A stretch of 64,000 nucleotides of DNA from Prunus persica (taxonomy: Eukaryota; Streptophyta; Magnoliopsida; Rosales; Rosaceae), in assembly GCF_000346465.2 (NCBI RefSeq), contig NC_034010.1, positions 18,905,161 through 18,969,160 on the forward strand. Direction: 5' to 3'. Below, piece after piece: positions 33,725 through 46,856 of this stretch. The notes under the pieces were generated by a model, which saw only the letters and a program-made list of their open reading frames with translations, did no database searches and had not been told where the DNA came from. The position numbers were made by a program, and so were the translations under genes. The first letter of the stretch is position 1; each line of letters starts with the position of its first letter.

Positions 33725-36182
33725 TTACCTCTTTCCCTTTCCTCTTTGTCCACCTTTTCCACCTTTTCCACCTTTTCCACTTTTACCAAATTTGTTACCC
33801 TTAGAAGACTTGCTCTTCATATACGAGATTCTGTCGGCCTTTTTCTGTCGATCCTTCCGAACCTGTTCTAAGTCCTTGATTTCAGAACGCACGTGAGCAT
33901 TAGGCACAGAGTACTGCTTCCTGCTTCCCCAAGACTTCTTCCCCTTGTTCCCCTGCCACCTACGGTTACCTGCAAAAGACATGCATGCCCAGTAATATAT
34001 ATTAGGTACCTATAATCAAACTTCTTAGCTTCACCAGAGGGGCAATCAGCTTTTATCTTCTAAAACAAAACTGAAAAAACATTGCAAAATAGAATTGTTA
34101 CAATGGACCTTCACCATTGCACCAAGTAGAATGATGCCTACAAATTTTATATTTCAACATTATCAGCAAATTAGCAAGTGTGCTCAGAGCATATTGACTT
34201 CCCTGCTAACTATACGTCGCATATATGGCTTTATCTCATCCGACAGCTAGCACACTACATAATTTGGAAGGCAGGAAACACAAGACAGAAAAAGAAGCCA
34301 GCTCTAATGAACTGAACAAAGATTCTCATTGGATCACACAAAACGCCAAAACAATAAAAAGAAAACGGGTTCATCGGAAAAGATTCTTTTATATAGGAAA
34401 AAACAAAAAAGGCTTGGTGCAGGAGAAGATTGTGGATAAATAACCAATTGATATCTTCCACAAGAAATGCTGAAAGAAACCTTTTTGTTTTTTAGAAAGA
34501 AAGTTTTTCTACTAGCCTGAATCCTTACACCTGGTCACCATTCTATGTTTGATAATGTAATACCCAAAAAAAAAAAGTAAAAATAAAAATATATATCAAT
34601 CAAATTTAAGAGAGAGAAAAAAAAAACATAAAACTTCCAAACAGAAAGCATTACCTGCAGCTTCCTCAGCATTCCCTTCATTAATTCCTTTGAGAGATAC
34701 TTTATTGTGAGAACGTTCTTTCCACCTCTTGTATATCCCAGTTTTCTCAAGTTTTGCTTTTGCACCACTCTCTGTCTTTATCTGTACACCATAAAAATAT
34801 AAGCATAAAAGTTTTGAGCTATGCAACTAAAAAAAGAAAAAAAAAAACAATAATCGTAGCAGGCACACCTTGAAGATACTATTAAAAGAAAACAATAAGA
34901 GTTCATAATTGAAACACCTCTGAGGTTTAGCATAATTATGATTAGACATTGTGTGCTTGGAAATTACACAAACAGGGTTTTGACAGGACCAACACATATG
35001 TAAAAGCTGTGTTTTGAAACCATGACACGTTTCAAATGAAACATAGCATTGTTCACAAACTTAAAAGCCACCACCCAATACTCATGCTCGCCATCAGGGT
35101 CGGATTCTTTTCATACCTAGGTTTCCTAAGCAATAGCAGCACCTAAGATGAGAAGGCAATGGTACCAACAGAGGTGTTTGGATATCGAAAAGAATTTTCT
35201 TATACAACCTATTGCATCAAAGTTTCTTAGTCTGACAACCATAAAATGTTAGTTAATAATTGCTACTAATGAGGTTCAAATAATAATAAATGCAATGAAA
35301 AAAATACATAAATGTTAACGATGACCATAATATCATGCATGTTTAGATATACAGTACACATATGTTGCTTTCTATAAACATCTAAGTGGGCCATTGACTA
35401 GTTTTTGGAACATTTCCTGGATGTGTCCACCGTATATCTCAATATGGATCCACATACACCCGACTCTAGTAATTTTTTTTCTCTCAAGAAGAAAACTTAT
35501 TTGAACCCAAAAGCCAGCGCCACAGCCGATAATTTATTTACCAATTAAAAATATCCACTTCAGTTATATGTATTCTTTTCAGAATAGCAAGTTTCAGTAC
35601 AAGAGCAAAAAGACAAATGTTCTAGATATAACTACAAGAACAACATGATGTTCAGAAACTAAATGGAAATTAATACTAGGAATGATCCAATAAGTGTCAA
35701 AAGGGAACACATGTCAAATTAATTACGGATGTTGAGATAGCATACCTTGCCACTAGCTGTCACACGGTCGCCATTATTTAACTTTATGTACTTTTTCCCC
35801 CTCTGCCAGCCATTAGTTTCATGAGATTAACAGCAAAATAGTTAAAACAAAATGACAATGAAAAAATAATATTACTGTTCAAAGTACCTTATCCCAATGA
35901 AATACAGATTTCTGTTTCTTCATGCCCACATTATCATCTGCAACCAGATCTAGAACAGCAGCTTCCAACCTATGAAGACAGATGGGGTCAACTGGTGCCC
36001 AGAGCACAAGAGATTGCATACATCTAATCTTCACAAAAATAATCAGATAATTTGAGCCACACAAGTTAATGAAACTTGGGTTGAAAGTCAGGACTCATCC
36101 AACTTGGGGGAAGGAGGAGGGGTGGGGGAAGCTGAAAGATATTCCTGTTCTCCCCACTCCAATCCCATGTGAGCACACTCAC

Positions 36183-36230
<48 letters not shown>

Positions 36231-39200
36231 TAGAGATTGGCTATTGCATACTGCCAGAAAAACTTGGTAACATGACATGGAATTGTCAACACACTTCCAG
36301 ACAAATACACACCAAGAACTACCTATGCCCCACAATAAGATTTCATTTATTTACAGCAGCAATTAAAGGTAAATACCTTAAACCAAGTTAAAAGTTAGTT
36401 AAATCAATTTCCACAGAGCTAAAGTAGAATCAAGTATTACCTATTTGAGTCAAAATCACCCTTTCCTCTTACTGAGAGTCCTGCTTCTGTATGCTGGACA
36501 ACAATAGCAGGATAGTCCAATGGTCAGCCAGGTTCCAATTTTTGTGATCCAAATCCACAACACAACTATTTGATGTAACAAATTATTGGCAATTCAAAAT
36601 CAAGGTGATGAATTTTGTTCTATTTTTTATTTTTATGGAGTTTTATCAAGATATTGGAGGACCTGTCTTTGTACTGTGTTTCTGATTATTATCAATAAAA
36701 TTTTGTTTCTCATAAGAAGATTATATGTGAAGGTGAGGATTTTTTTATAAGAAACAAACTTTTATTAAAGCTTGAGAAAACAGAAGATGTAGTGGACAAA
36801 ACATCCACTGTGTAACGATACAAATATAAAATCTAACCATCATCAACAAAACCTCATAAGCAATATCAGAAAGGAAAAAAAACAAAAACAAAAACAAAAA
36901 CAAAACATACAGGAAACAGATACCTAATCTGACCATATTAGAGAAAAACAGTATAATATTGCAATATAGCACCATAACTAACTTGAGAAATTATAAAAGT
37001 AGTATGACCTACATGATTTGTTGGTACCGAACTTATAAAGTACTCCTCATCCTTAAAGCTCCTTGCCTTTCTTTTAGAGCCTGATACTAATATCCAAGAG
37101 AAAACAACAAAGTATTAATAAACCATTCCATAAACAAGCATATAATGTGTTATAGGGAGACAGAAAAGGAAAAGGAGCCAAACCACTCCCTAACGTGTTA
37201 AATGAAGGTGAAATGACATTTCAATGATATGTGCCTCTAGATCCACTTCCCAAATACCAGGTTTCAGTACCATTGAATATTACCACTTTAAACAACTTAT
37301 AACCAAGGAGCACAATGGGGACAAACCATACAACAACAAAATCTCCTGGCATTATTCTATTAGATTACTTTGCAAATTTACCAGTTAAAATGATTATAAA
37401 CTAGTTCGGGAATCAGGATAAGAAAATCAGGATGAGAAATTTCTTGCTATTAGTTCAAGGATTAGAATAATTGCTCATGCAAGGCAAATACGTTCAGCAC
37501 TATTGCTTAGTTCTAACACTAAAAGTTAGCATAAAATATGTGATATATCAGGCCACATCTTAAATGCATCTCCGCAATAGAACCCACGACTCTTTTCTGT
37601 TTGAACAGAAGCTTGTTCATTTTTTTCAAAACAAGAGTTATAACCTACCACAACCCGCATGCAAGCAGGCGGCTGCTCAAAGTTTCATTTCTAGAACTTC
37701 TTTTACCCATTCAAGATTCCGTTTACAGCTTGGGGTCTAATAAACTGTCCTAACCAGGAAATAAAAATCTATATAATCAAAAATCAAAAATCAAAATCAA
37801 AAGAGAAAAAAACCGTTTGAGCAGAGTGGCAATCTGCATGAGGACTGTCAGCTTTGGATGACACGTCTATATACCTTTATTATCTATATATAACACCACA
37901 CACACATATATCAAACTCTGAACTAAGGAATACCTTTCTTCTCCTTTGCCATTGAAGGAGTAATCTCATATTCAACTCCCTGAAAGTACCCAAAATTCAG
38001 TTTAGCACAATTTAAGATAAGGGAAGACATGATATGATTATTGATGCAAACCCATGTACATAACCTTTGCTTTAGAAATATACAGAAGTGGTCATTTTCA
38101 AATTGAACTCAGTATTAAAGACAATTGGTACTACTAAATATCCATCTCTATTTCATTTTCACCCTCATTTTGTAAGAAAACAGTAACCCAAGGCCAAATT
38201 TTGGTTTCCAAATTTATTTCCATAGAATAAGACACTTCCTGCAAAAGTCACTGCACATTATAGAACTTGTTCAGTGGTTATAAAAATAAAAATTTTAAAT
38301 TTTTTTTTAAAAAACAGTAGCATTTAAAAATCAGTAAAACCATATAATACCACACTAAAATATTTACCTTTTCCGCATGATTATCAGAACGTTGCTGATG
38401 AAATAAATTAATGACCTCTTCATGAATAGCTCTTTTTTCCCTCATTACATCAACCCATTGACGAGAAGAACCCTGCACATAAGCCATATACTTAATCTAA
38501 CACCAAATAAGGCCACATCTGAACATCAAGAACAGAAGCCACGAAGAATAGCAATTATACAGGTAAGACATACACATTTATGTAGGAACTAGTTGATGTC
38601 ATCTTGCACATAACATAAGTTATTTCATCCAAACATACTCAAGGTGCCCAATTACGTACAATGGCATCACCTTCCAAATAATAATAAACTTCAAACTAAG
38701 CTCAGTGTTTGTTCTTGTTATCTTAAAAGCGCCCAATTACACACAATGGCATCGCCTTCCAAAAAATTTTATCAAAAAGGAATGTGTACAAAACAACCCC
38801 TCCAACTATAGAGCAGACCAGCATGTATAGGCATTGTATTAAACTTGGTTAAAAAGAAGATTAAGAAAATTGTCACTTAGATCAACACCATGAAGTTTCC
38901 AATTAAATGAAATCTACTACTAAGGCATAAAGTGGAGAGTTACCTTCAGATTCTTTGATTTAGCAGCTTCACCTTCAGTTTCTAGAATGGTCTGCTTGGG
39001 TCTAGCATAAATCAGACATTGAATGGTTAAAGTTAGAATCTTCAAATCCTCAGAAGAAGAAACATAATAGAAGGGCATCCCGAAATATTATTAGAAATAT
39101 ACAGTAAAAGACCAATGCTTGTAGTGTAAAACCTGAATGTCTTCAACCGCTCAGAAAATGCCAATGCCTTCAACTCTCCACCATCCAGTACATTTTTAAA

Positions 39201-40845
39201 AATTGGATGCAACCCTTCACGAGGTAAATCTTTTGCTCTTCTAACAGACTCCTTTGAAGGTGCGGGTTTTGTCTTTGAATACAAGCGGAATGCATTGGCA
39301 CATGTTTTCAGCATTAAAATGAGCTCTGAAGAAGAATCAATTATCTCTCTAACCCTATCCGAAACAAGATCAATAACGGTTTGGGGGAAACGCCCGTAAA
39401 CAGTTTCTCCATTTGCAACTGCTTGATCAATCTTGGACATCATTCCATCCATATCCTGTAAAACCTCCTCTTCGGTAGGTGCAGCCCTAATTGGTTTTGA
39501 AAGAAACAGATGAAGATCTAAAAGGTTGGGCATATCTTCAGATGTCACAAGAGAGAATGCAGTACCAGTCCGACCAGCCCTTGCAGCTCGGCCTACTCGA
39601 TGGACAAAAAGTTTAGGCTTTGGGGGAAAGTCCCAATTGATGACATTGTCAAGCAACGGAATGTCAATTCCCCTAGCTGCAACATCAGTGACAATTAACA
39701 GCATAGTCTTTCTCGCCCTAAACCTTGATACATGAATTTTGCGAGCATCGTGATCCATGTCACCATAACATACAGAAGGCTCGATGCCCTCTTCTCTAAA
39801 CAAGATATTCAGGAACTCCACATGATGTTTTGTAGAAACAAAAATCAATGTCTGCTCACCAGATTTAATGTGCTCCCTTATCAAATAAAGTATTGCTGCA
39901 TGCTTTTCTTCCTGTCGCACGGTGAAAAACATAAGCTTCAAGTCAGGGCTAATCTTAGTATCCAAATCAAGCCGCACAAGCCGAGGGTCTTGCAGACCAG
40001 CCTTGGCAAACTCTGCAAGAGCACTAGGTAATGTTGCACTAAAAAGCAGGGTCTGACGGTTCTCACTCAGCTGCCCAAGGATTTTATGCAGCTGCTCCGC
40101 AAAACCCATGCCAAAGAGGCAATCCGCTTCATCAAAAACAACATACTCCACAGTCCTAAGTGACATGTCATCGACTTCAGCTAAGTGGTGCATCAGCCTA
40201 CCGGGTGTTGCAATTATAATATCAGGGTTTTGGGCTAATTCTTCAAACTGAGTTTCCATGCTATCACCACCAACTAGTAAACTAATTCGAACATCTGCAA
40301 CAAATACAGAAAACGATTTTGGTTTATGACCTTACGCAACCAACACTTTAAAAAATTGACTATATTTAAAAACCCAATATTTTTCATCAACAGGGAACTT
40401 CAAATTCTTCCACTTTCTTCCAATTTCTTTCATCAAATGAAATGAACATAAAAATATCAAACTTTGAAACAAAATGGCACATACCCAGGAAATGGCCAAG
40501 CTCTTTGGTAAACTTGTGAGTCTGTAAGGCCAAGTCTCTGGTGGGGGAGAGAATGAGCGCCCTAACACCACCCTGAGGCACGTGCTCCTTCAACCGCTCG
40601 AGCATGGGGATCAAAAACGCGGCCGTCTTGCCGGAACCAGTTCTGGCCATGGCAACGACGTCGTTTCCAGCAAGAATAAGGGGCATGGTCTTGCGCTGAA
40701 TGGGAGTGGGGACTCTATAGCCCTTGCGCTTGACTCCTCTGAAGACATTGGGGCTTAGATTCAGAGACTCGAACCCTCCAGACTTGGCTTTCTTCTTCTG
40801 TATCTCCCTTCGCTTCAGGTCCGCTTTCGAGCTCACGTATACCAT
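33725..40845 (-). CDS. RH29: DEAD-box ATP-dependent RNA helicase 29-like (DBP10/DDX54 family), 11 exons
   Basis: A nucleolar RNA helicase; the yeast relative Dbp10 acts in 60S ribosomal subunit assembly. Exons in transcript order: 40845-40485, 40294-39133, 39001-38944, 38472-38368, 37979-37934, 37086-37013, 36493-36441, 35969-35888, 35802-35746, 34781-34655, 33969-33725. They join to 2370 bases, 789 residues. Motifs: Q motif (GFESLNL and Gln50), ARTGSGKT 67-74, PTRDLA 101-106, TPGR 150-153, DEAD 175-178, SAT 206-208, [11 protein letters not shown] 352-362. The DBP10 C-terminal domain lies at about 620-695, followed by [14 protein letters not shown] and a Gly/Lys-rich tail. The frame extends upstream of 40845 but opens there with GTG, so the ATG at 40845 (MVYVSSK) is used. 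Length fits the family. Confidence 0.95.
36187..36226. repeat. (GA)20 microsatellite in RH29 intron 7
   Basis: A perfect 40-base GA run lies between exons 7 and 8 of the RH29-like gene. It would be a length-variable marker. The repeated Arg-Glu open frame across it is an artefact. Confidence 0.9.
36600..36930. mobile_element. Two retroposon 3' ends in tail-to-tail orientation in RH29 intron 6
   Basis: A plus-strand tail ending around CAATAAAATTTTGTTTCTCA (36690-36715) meets a minus-strand tail whose plus-strand form is ATAAGAAACAAACTTTTATT (36748-36768). Together they form an imperfect inverted repeat. Both look like LINE 3' ends with AATAAA-type signals. The whole lies within the intron between exons 6 and 7. 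Boundaries are approximate. Confidence 0.4.
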
Positions 40846-41283
40846 CGGGTTCGGATTTCTGCTCCTTTTTGGGGTTTTAGGGCTTCTTCTTTTCTGAATT
40901 GAAGAAAACAGTAGCACACAAACAGTTCAATTCAAGAACGAGCTGGAGGTTGGAGGCCGCGTCGATATCTAGGTCGGCAGAGGCGGCGTCGTTTTGGGGA
41001 AGAGAGATGAAGAGGAAAAGGGGCGCGAAGTGGTAAAGGGTTTAGTGTTAAACCTGATGAAGAAATCAGCTGCGGCTAGGTCCATTCTATAATATCCTAA
41101 CAGCCACTTGGAGCTCGCCATGTGTAAGAGATATTTTTTTATATTTTTTTCTTTTTCTGAAGTTTTTTTGTTGTTGTCAAATTTCTTTTTCTGAAGTTAG
41201 GTTGCGTTGCATTGTCGAAGAAAATATACAGAGAAAGGCGAAAGACAGAACCAGGAAAAAGAAAAACTTGAAATCTCGTAACG
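40846..41283. promoter_or_regulatory. Shared upstream region between RH29-like (minus) and LCMT1 (plus)
   Basis: Only 438 bases separate the two divergent start codons, so both core promoters and 5' UTRs must lie here. The part next to the helicase is G+C-richer (GGCCGCGTCG, GGCGGCGTCG). No clear TATA box is seen in either direction, which suits housekeeping genes. A bidirectional promoter is an inference from spacing. Confidence 0.6.
41035..41044 (-). promoter_or_regulatory. Telo-box-like motif
   Basis: TAAACCCTTT on the minus strand, about 190 bases before the helicase start codon. Telo-box motifs (core AAACCCT) are enriched in plant promoters of ribosome-biogenesis and translation genes, which fits a DBP10-type helicase. 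Motifs this short also arise by chance. Confidence 0.4.
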
Positions 41284-44200
41284 ATGGCGAAGCCAGTGTC
41301 TGATTCACACAGCAACAGAGAAGCAGTTCAAGCAACAAACGACGACGCCTCTGCCAGCAAACTGTGCGCGCCCTTAACCTTTCCACTTTCAGCTCATTTT
41401 TAATTAAGCCTGATATATTTGTAGTTTTGCATAATTGCCTACAAATTTGCATTGTTCAACCGCAAATTACTATTTTGTTCTGGTTGAATTGCATATGCGG
41501 TTTTTTTTCCGTAGGTTCTGTTTGGTTTGCTAGAAAATGAAAGAAAGGAGAGAGGATATTTGAATTTTAGATGAAGGGTGACAATGTTGGTTGCTTAGTT
41601 TTGCATTTGATGCATAATGCTAACTTTGAACTGTATTGTTAAAAAGGTCCTGCGTGAAGAAAGGGTACATGAAAGACGATTATGTCCATTTGTTTGTAAG
41701 AAGACCTGTGAGAAGATCTCCGATTATTAACCGTGGTATGTTTTAGTTGCTCAATCAAAGATAAGAGTTGAAAGCTCATGATGTTGCTAACTTTTTTCAC
41801 AAGTAATGAGTGTTAATCTATTTTCTTTATTGTTTTTGCATAATCGAGGTTACTTTGCTCGTTGGGCTGCTCTTCGCAAGCTCCTGAATCAGTTTCTTGA
41901 TACTGAAAAAATTGGGGGTGAAAAGGGTCATTTGAAGAAGCAGGTTTTATCACTTGGAGCTGGCTTTGATACAACATATTTTCAGCTGCAGGATGAGGGG
42001 AAAGCACCCCATTTATATGTGGAGCTGGATTTTAAGGAGGTACGAATTGTGAAACATTCATTACTATCTCATTGGTTCTGTTGCCAGCACACTGACTTTT
42101 GTATGTGGATTCTGACCAACTTAGGTTAGAAGTTAGAACTTTAAGGAGTGAATAGTGTGTTGATGAACTCATGCTAACCCACCCTGTCCTGTCAGACCAA
42201 GTGTTGATTTTCTGCTTTGAATTAATTAGAATTTTAAGTTATCTAATGTGGACAAATGTTGTCTTCCATTCTTTTGCGTGTACTTGCATCTATATTGGAC
42301 AAGAAAGTAAAGTTATGTGGTCTTTGTTTTTCAGGTGACTAGTAAGAAGACCACACTTATTGAAACCTGCAGTCATTTGAAGGACAAAATTAGTGCAACA
42401 GCTTCAATCTCTCGAGGTACCTACTCTAGTGTTGCTGATGTTATAAATCTATGGTTGAATCCCTTCTATTGACTACATGTGTCTTTGGAGTGTCGTCTTT
42501 GATGTGTTATGTCACTATATGAATAGCACAGAGCTGTAATCTTCACTGATGTGCTTGTAAAAATTCCTTGGATGATTCCCCTTTGTCTTGTGGTTGAAAA
42601 CTTTGATTCAGATCTTTAAGATTGTCAAGTTACTTATCTTATATACACAATTGAAATATACAAACTGTTCTTGGTACCCCCATTATAGAATTTCTACTTT
42701 GCAGAGAAAGGAGAAGTGCTCAGTGACCACTATAAGCTACTCCCCATAGATTTGCGCAACATACAACAATTAGACGATGTTATAGCTTTGGCTGGTATGG
42801 ATCGCAGGTATGTGCTTACAGTCAATTTTCTTCCTTTGTTGTTTATTTAGATCTCATTGCCGTACTTTGAACACTTAGTTTTGGGTCATTGGTGTCTTCT
42901 TTTATGGCTTTCCAGATACTTCCATTTTAAAGAATAGCTACAGACTATGGTAGCTTCCTTAAAAGATTGTGATGCTTTTATTATTAGTCATATTGTATTA
43001 TCCATACTAGTTCAGTGCCCATTTTGGTGTTCACATGCCAAAAATACTTTACTACACTTTTAAGATAACTTAATTTTATCGACAACATTGTTAGTTGCTG
43101 CAGTTAAAATAAATAAAATACCAGTGGATTCTTATTAATAAATAATAAAAGACTGCCCTTATTGATGGAAATTTATCATTGATATTTGTCTTGAGATAGT
43201 GATTAAATTGATTTATTCTAATATTGTTATCAGCCTTCCAACTTTTATAATTGCAGAATGCGTTTTGATATACTTGGATCCAGATTCAAGTCGTGCCATA
43301 GTTGGCTGGACATCAAAAGCATTTTCAACGGCAATATTTTTCTTATATGAGCAGGTTACAGGCCTCTTCAAACTTAAGAAGCCTTTTTGGTGTTTGTGTG
43401 TGACAATTTTCTCTCTGATATTCCTTTCTTCTTTGATTTGTGATACTGACGAGTACTTTAAAGTGGTGGTTTTATATGTGTCTCTTACATATATGGTTGG
43501 TGGTGGTTCAACAGATTCATCCAGATGATGCTTTTGGGCAGCAGATGATTAGAAACTTGGAGGTCTGCTTACTTCTTTTTACTTTCTTCCGAACTCTTTT
43601 TTTTTATTAAATAATTCCGTACTTACTTTTAAAATGCAGCAGTCAATTCAATTGAGCCCTTACAGATCTTCCCCTTCTTATTATTTTCAGTTTTCAATTC
43701 AATAGTCATAGATAAAGATGTAATATATATAAAAATATTTAAAGGACCAGGCTTTGGAGATGCGAAGATCATCTTATCGAATTATTGTAAAATGTGCCTA
43801 AACCTATATTTTCAAAATTCAAGTTTTGTGATAATCATGAGAAAATTTTGTTCCATTTCTCAGCCTTTGCCTGAGAACAGTGAATTCACTTATTACATTG
43901 CTGCCTGTCCTCAAAAATCTGCACTCCTGTTTAGCTCTGAGTGGAGTGTTTTGGGTTATTTGCTTTTGAGTGGAGTGTTTGGGTTATTTTCTTTGACTGG
44001 AACTGGTTGGGTTATTCCTAAGATTGTTCGGGATGTTTTACTGGGCACCAGAACCACAGTGTTATTTAGAAGGCGATGTCGTTGTGTCTTATATGGGCAC
44101 GAAAGGAATAATAGGACATTTGAGGACAGTTAAAAGTTGGTTTCCTATAACCAAAAAAGAAAAGATGGTTCCTCTCTTTTTCCAGCTGGCGGTGACTATT

Positions 44201-46856
44201 GTTTTTCTACTAGTTCCTTTAGAGGATTCTATGTTCCTCTAGATTATAGACACTAGTCTGTTTGTGTGGTGTTCCTTTTGTGTACTGGATGTAGAGTGAG
44301 AGTGCATTCACTACAATATCTTGTTATAGAAAAATATAAATAGATAAATTAATTAAAGTACATACTTATTCTTTCAATAATGTAACACAAGCCTACCTTG
44401 TTGGTCAGGAATAATTGTCACTGCTTCTTATTCATGCTTTTATCCCTTTATTCCTTTAGGTGAAACTATGTTGCGCAACACCATCTCATGTTTTCTGGAA
44501 TAAAGATTGATATGCATATGCTGTGGTTAATGTTTGTTTCAGAGTCGAGGCTGTGCACTCTTGGGCATACATGATACACCGACATTACAGGCAAAGGAAA
44601 ATCTTTTTCTTGACCAAGGATGGCAGGTAGAAGTAATAAATTATAATTAGTATCTTTTAGCAATAAATTTTGTACTCTCTTGGGTATTGTTACATAACAG
44701 AATGTACAACAGCCAAATGATGAGAAAGAAGTCATCTACCCCTAACTAAAGCCTAGAAGGCAGGACATAGCTGCGTATGTACGCATAAAAAAATGACAAT
44801 TTTATAATGCTCTGGAAATTTTGTTGGCTGAAAACGTTCAAGCTGTAGGCCCTAGTATATTGAAACTTTTGTACCTTTCTAAATCAAGTCTTTTGTGTCA
44901 TGTTTCGGGTTTCTTTTATTTGCGTCCTTTTGAATGTTGTTTATATTTCACTGAATTAATCTTCATCCATTATTAATTTTAATAATGTTGTGATTTTGAA
45001 TGTGTGGGGTTTCAGAGGGCTGTTGCCTGGGACATGCTAAAAGTATATAGTAATTTTGTTGAAGCTCAAGAAAGACGCAGGTATGTCCAATTTATATCTT
45101 GCAAAACTATAAGTCGTTTAGTCATATTTTGCAATAACATGCTCACTTTTTCTTTTTTCTTCTTTTTCTTTTTGGGGGGGGCGGGGTAGGGGAACCCAAA
45201 ATACACCCAATGAACAGAATACAGCTAGACATACAGATCCTACAAGAAAAGACAAAATTCACTTTTTCAATTACCAATACATGTTTATTGTCATTCCTTC
45301 CCATCACATAACTTTTACCAGAAAACTTTGCTTGGTATTTATCTTATTCTTCTCCATATTTTAATGTCTTTAAGTACGACAAATATGTGAAACTCTGTCT
45401 TTCAGAATTGTTTGATAGTCATTTTATCCTGCTTGAATCTTGGAGTTCAGTTTCAATTAAAATTGTTAACCACCTGCTTGAAACAGCTTTCTATGGTCCA
45501 AGTTAACCATGCAGTTTTAATACAATATGTCATACAGTAGATTGGACTCAAATTTCAACTGGACTAACTTAACTTGCCAATTTATCTGCTTAGACATGCC
45601 AGATCCTAGAGTATAGTATGTCATTAAATATCCTGTTCTATCCTTTTGGGAGGAGATAATAATTTTAACATATTGAGTGTATTCCTACGAACAAAAACTC
45701 ATGTTTGGTTTCAGATAAAGGTTAGAAAAGGGGTGGATGGCTGCCTTTTTAGATTCTTACTTTACAGAACATGAAAACTCACTGGACCCTTCTCTGGAAG
45801 CCTTTTTCCCTGATTTTAGTCTTTTTGTTGTTGTTGTTTTAAAATTCCCTTGGGTTTGTATGGTTGTATTAAGATACTTTGGTTGTGATAATGTGGTACC
45901 ACCTCTGCCCATGCTTTTGCTCCTTTTATCAACTTTTAATCAGCTAACTTGTAATTGATATTCTTGGGAAGATTCTCATATGTAATGTCTTCTTGTTTAG
46001 GATTGAACGATTGGAATTGTTTGATGAATTTGAAGAATGGTATATGATGCAGGCAAGTCAACTTCTCATTTCTGTTGTAAAAGAACACAGTATGCTAATT
46101 ATTTTTGGTAAAAGTAATTTGACATGGGTTGGTTAGATTGGTCTCCTCCCTGAGTGTGTTTGTGCCTTGTGTGCTTGCACATGTGAGCTTCCACATGTAA
46201 GGCACATGAGTCATGGGACCGCAGTGAGTCCAGTAACCTAAGGTGTGTAGGGCCAGAAGCAACCATGGCTCCTGTTTCTGGGAGGCTGGATGATGTCACC
46301 CATACTACCATACTGGAAAACGCTGATATATGCTTAGGCATCATCCCCATCTCTCTCCCTTATTTGGGAGGCGGTGAAGGATTTATTATCAAATGTTCAT
46401 CAATATACTCATCAATTTTTCTCTAAAATTTTGTCCCGAACTGCTGATTTTCAGGAGCACTACTGTGTGGCTTATGCAATCAATGATGCCATGGTATGTC
46501 CACATATGACTGAAAGCCTGGAATATGCATCTGCAATTCATCACTTATACGCTTTTTACAGTTTTCTTTTTTGTTTTTTCATAATTATACTGTCATGTGA
46601 TAGGGAGCCAAATATTTGATAAATCTTTTTTTAATATGAACAAAACTTGGAACCCAAATTCACATATGACCCACTTGATGGCGTACAAAAACTTAGCTTT
46701 TGGTAAACACTTCTGAGTTTTAACCTTCCACTTTTATTTCTTCTCATCATTCAGGGTCTGTTTGAGGATTTTGGTTTTCCTAACAACCAGCAGAAGCAGC
46801 AGCAGCACATGCAGAACGTGCCCAACCCCTCATCCTCATCATCCTCATCATATTAG
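41284..46856 (+). CDS. LCMT1: Leucine carboxyl methyltransferase 1 (PP2A methyltransferase), 12 exons
   Basis: It methylates the C-terminal leucine of the PP2A catalytic subunit using S-adenosylmethionine. The Arabidopsis homologue SBI1 limits brassinosteroid signalling through this step. Exons: 41284-41363, 41647-41735, 41849-42039, 42335-42416, 42705-42807, 43234-43354, 43515-43562, 44543-44626, 45016-45080, 46001-46052, 46455-46493, 46755-46856, joining to 1056 bases (351 residues). Motifs include RGYFARW at 56-62, the SAM-binding SLGAGFDT at 91-98, VELDF at about 114-118, and AECVLIYL. The C-terminus is a Gln-rich then Ser-rich tail. Intron 10 begins with GC (CAG|GCAAGT), a non-consensus but accepted donor; all others are GT-AG. 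Intron 7 carries a LINE fragment. Confidence 0.94.
43860..44330 (+). mobile_element. LINE-like 3' fragment in LCMT1 intron 7
   Basis: Inside the 980-base intron between 43562 and 44543, an open stretch contains the ERNNRTFED motif typical of the region after the zinc-binding part of plant LINE ORF2. A 3'-UTR-like stretch ending in an A-rich segment near 44320-44345 follows. It is short and the frame changes, so it is a remnant. Confidence 0.35.

Noticed and set aside
33603..33896. Plus-strand open frames rich in Phe and Pro
   Set aside because: They are antisense to the last exon of the helicase gene, whose Gly/Lys-rich tail gives a Pro/Phe-rich shadow.
36185..36391. Plus-strand open frame starting with repeated Arg-Glu
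   Set aside because: It is the translation of the (GA)20 microsatellite within an intron of the minus-strand helicase gene.
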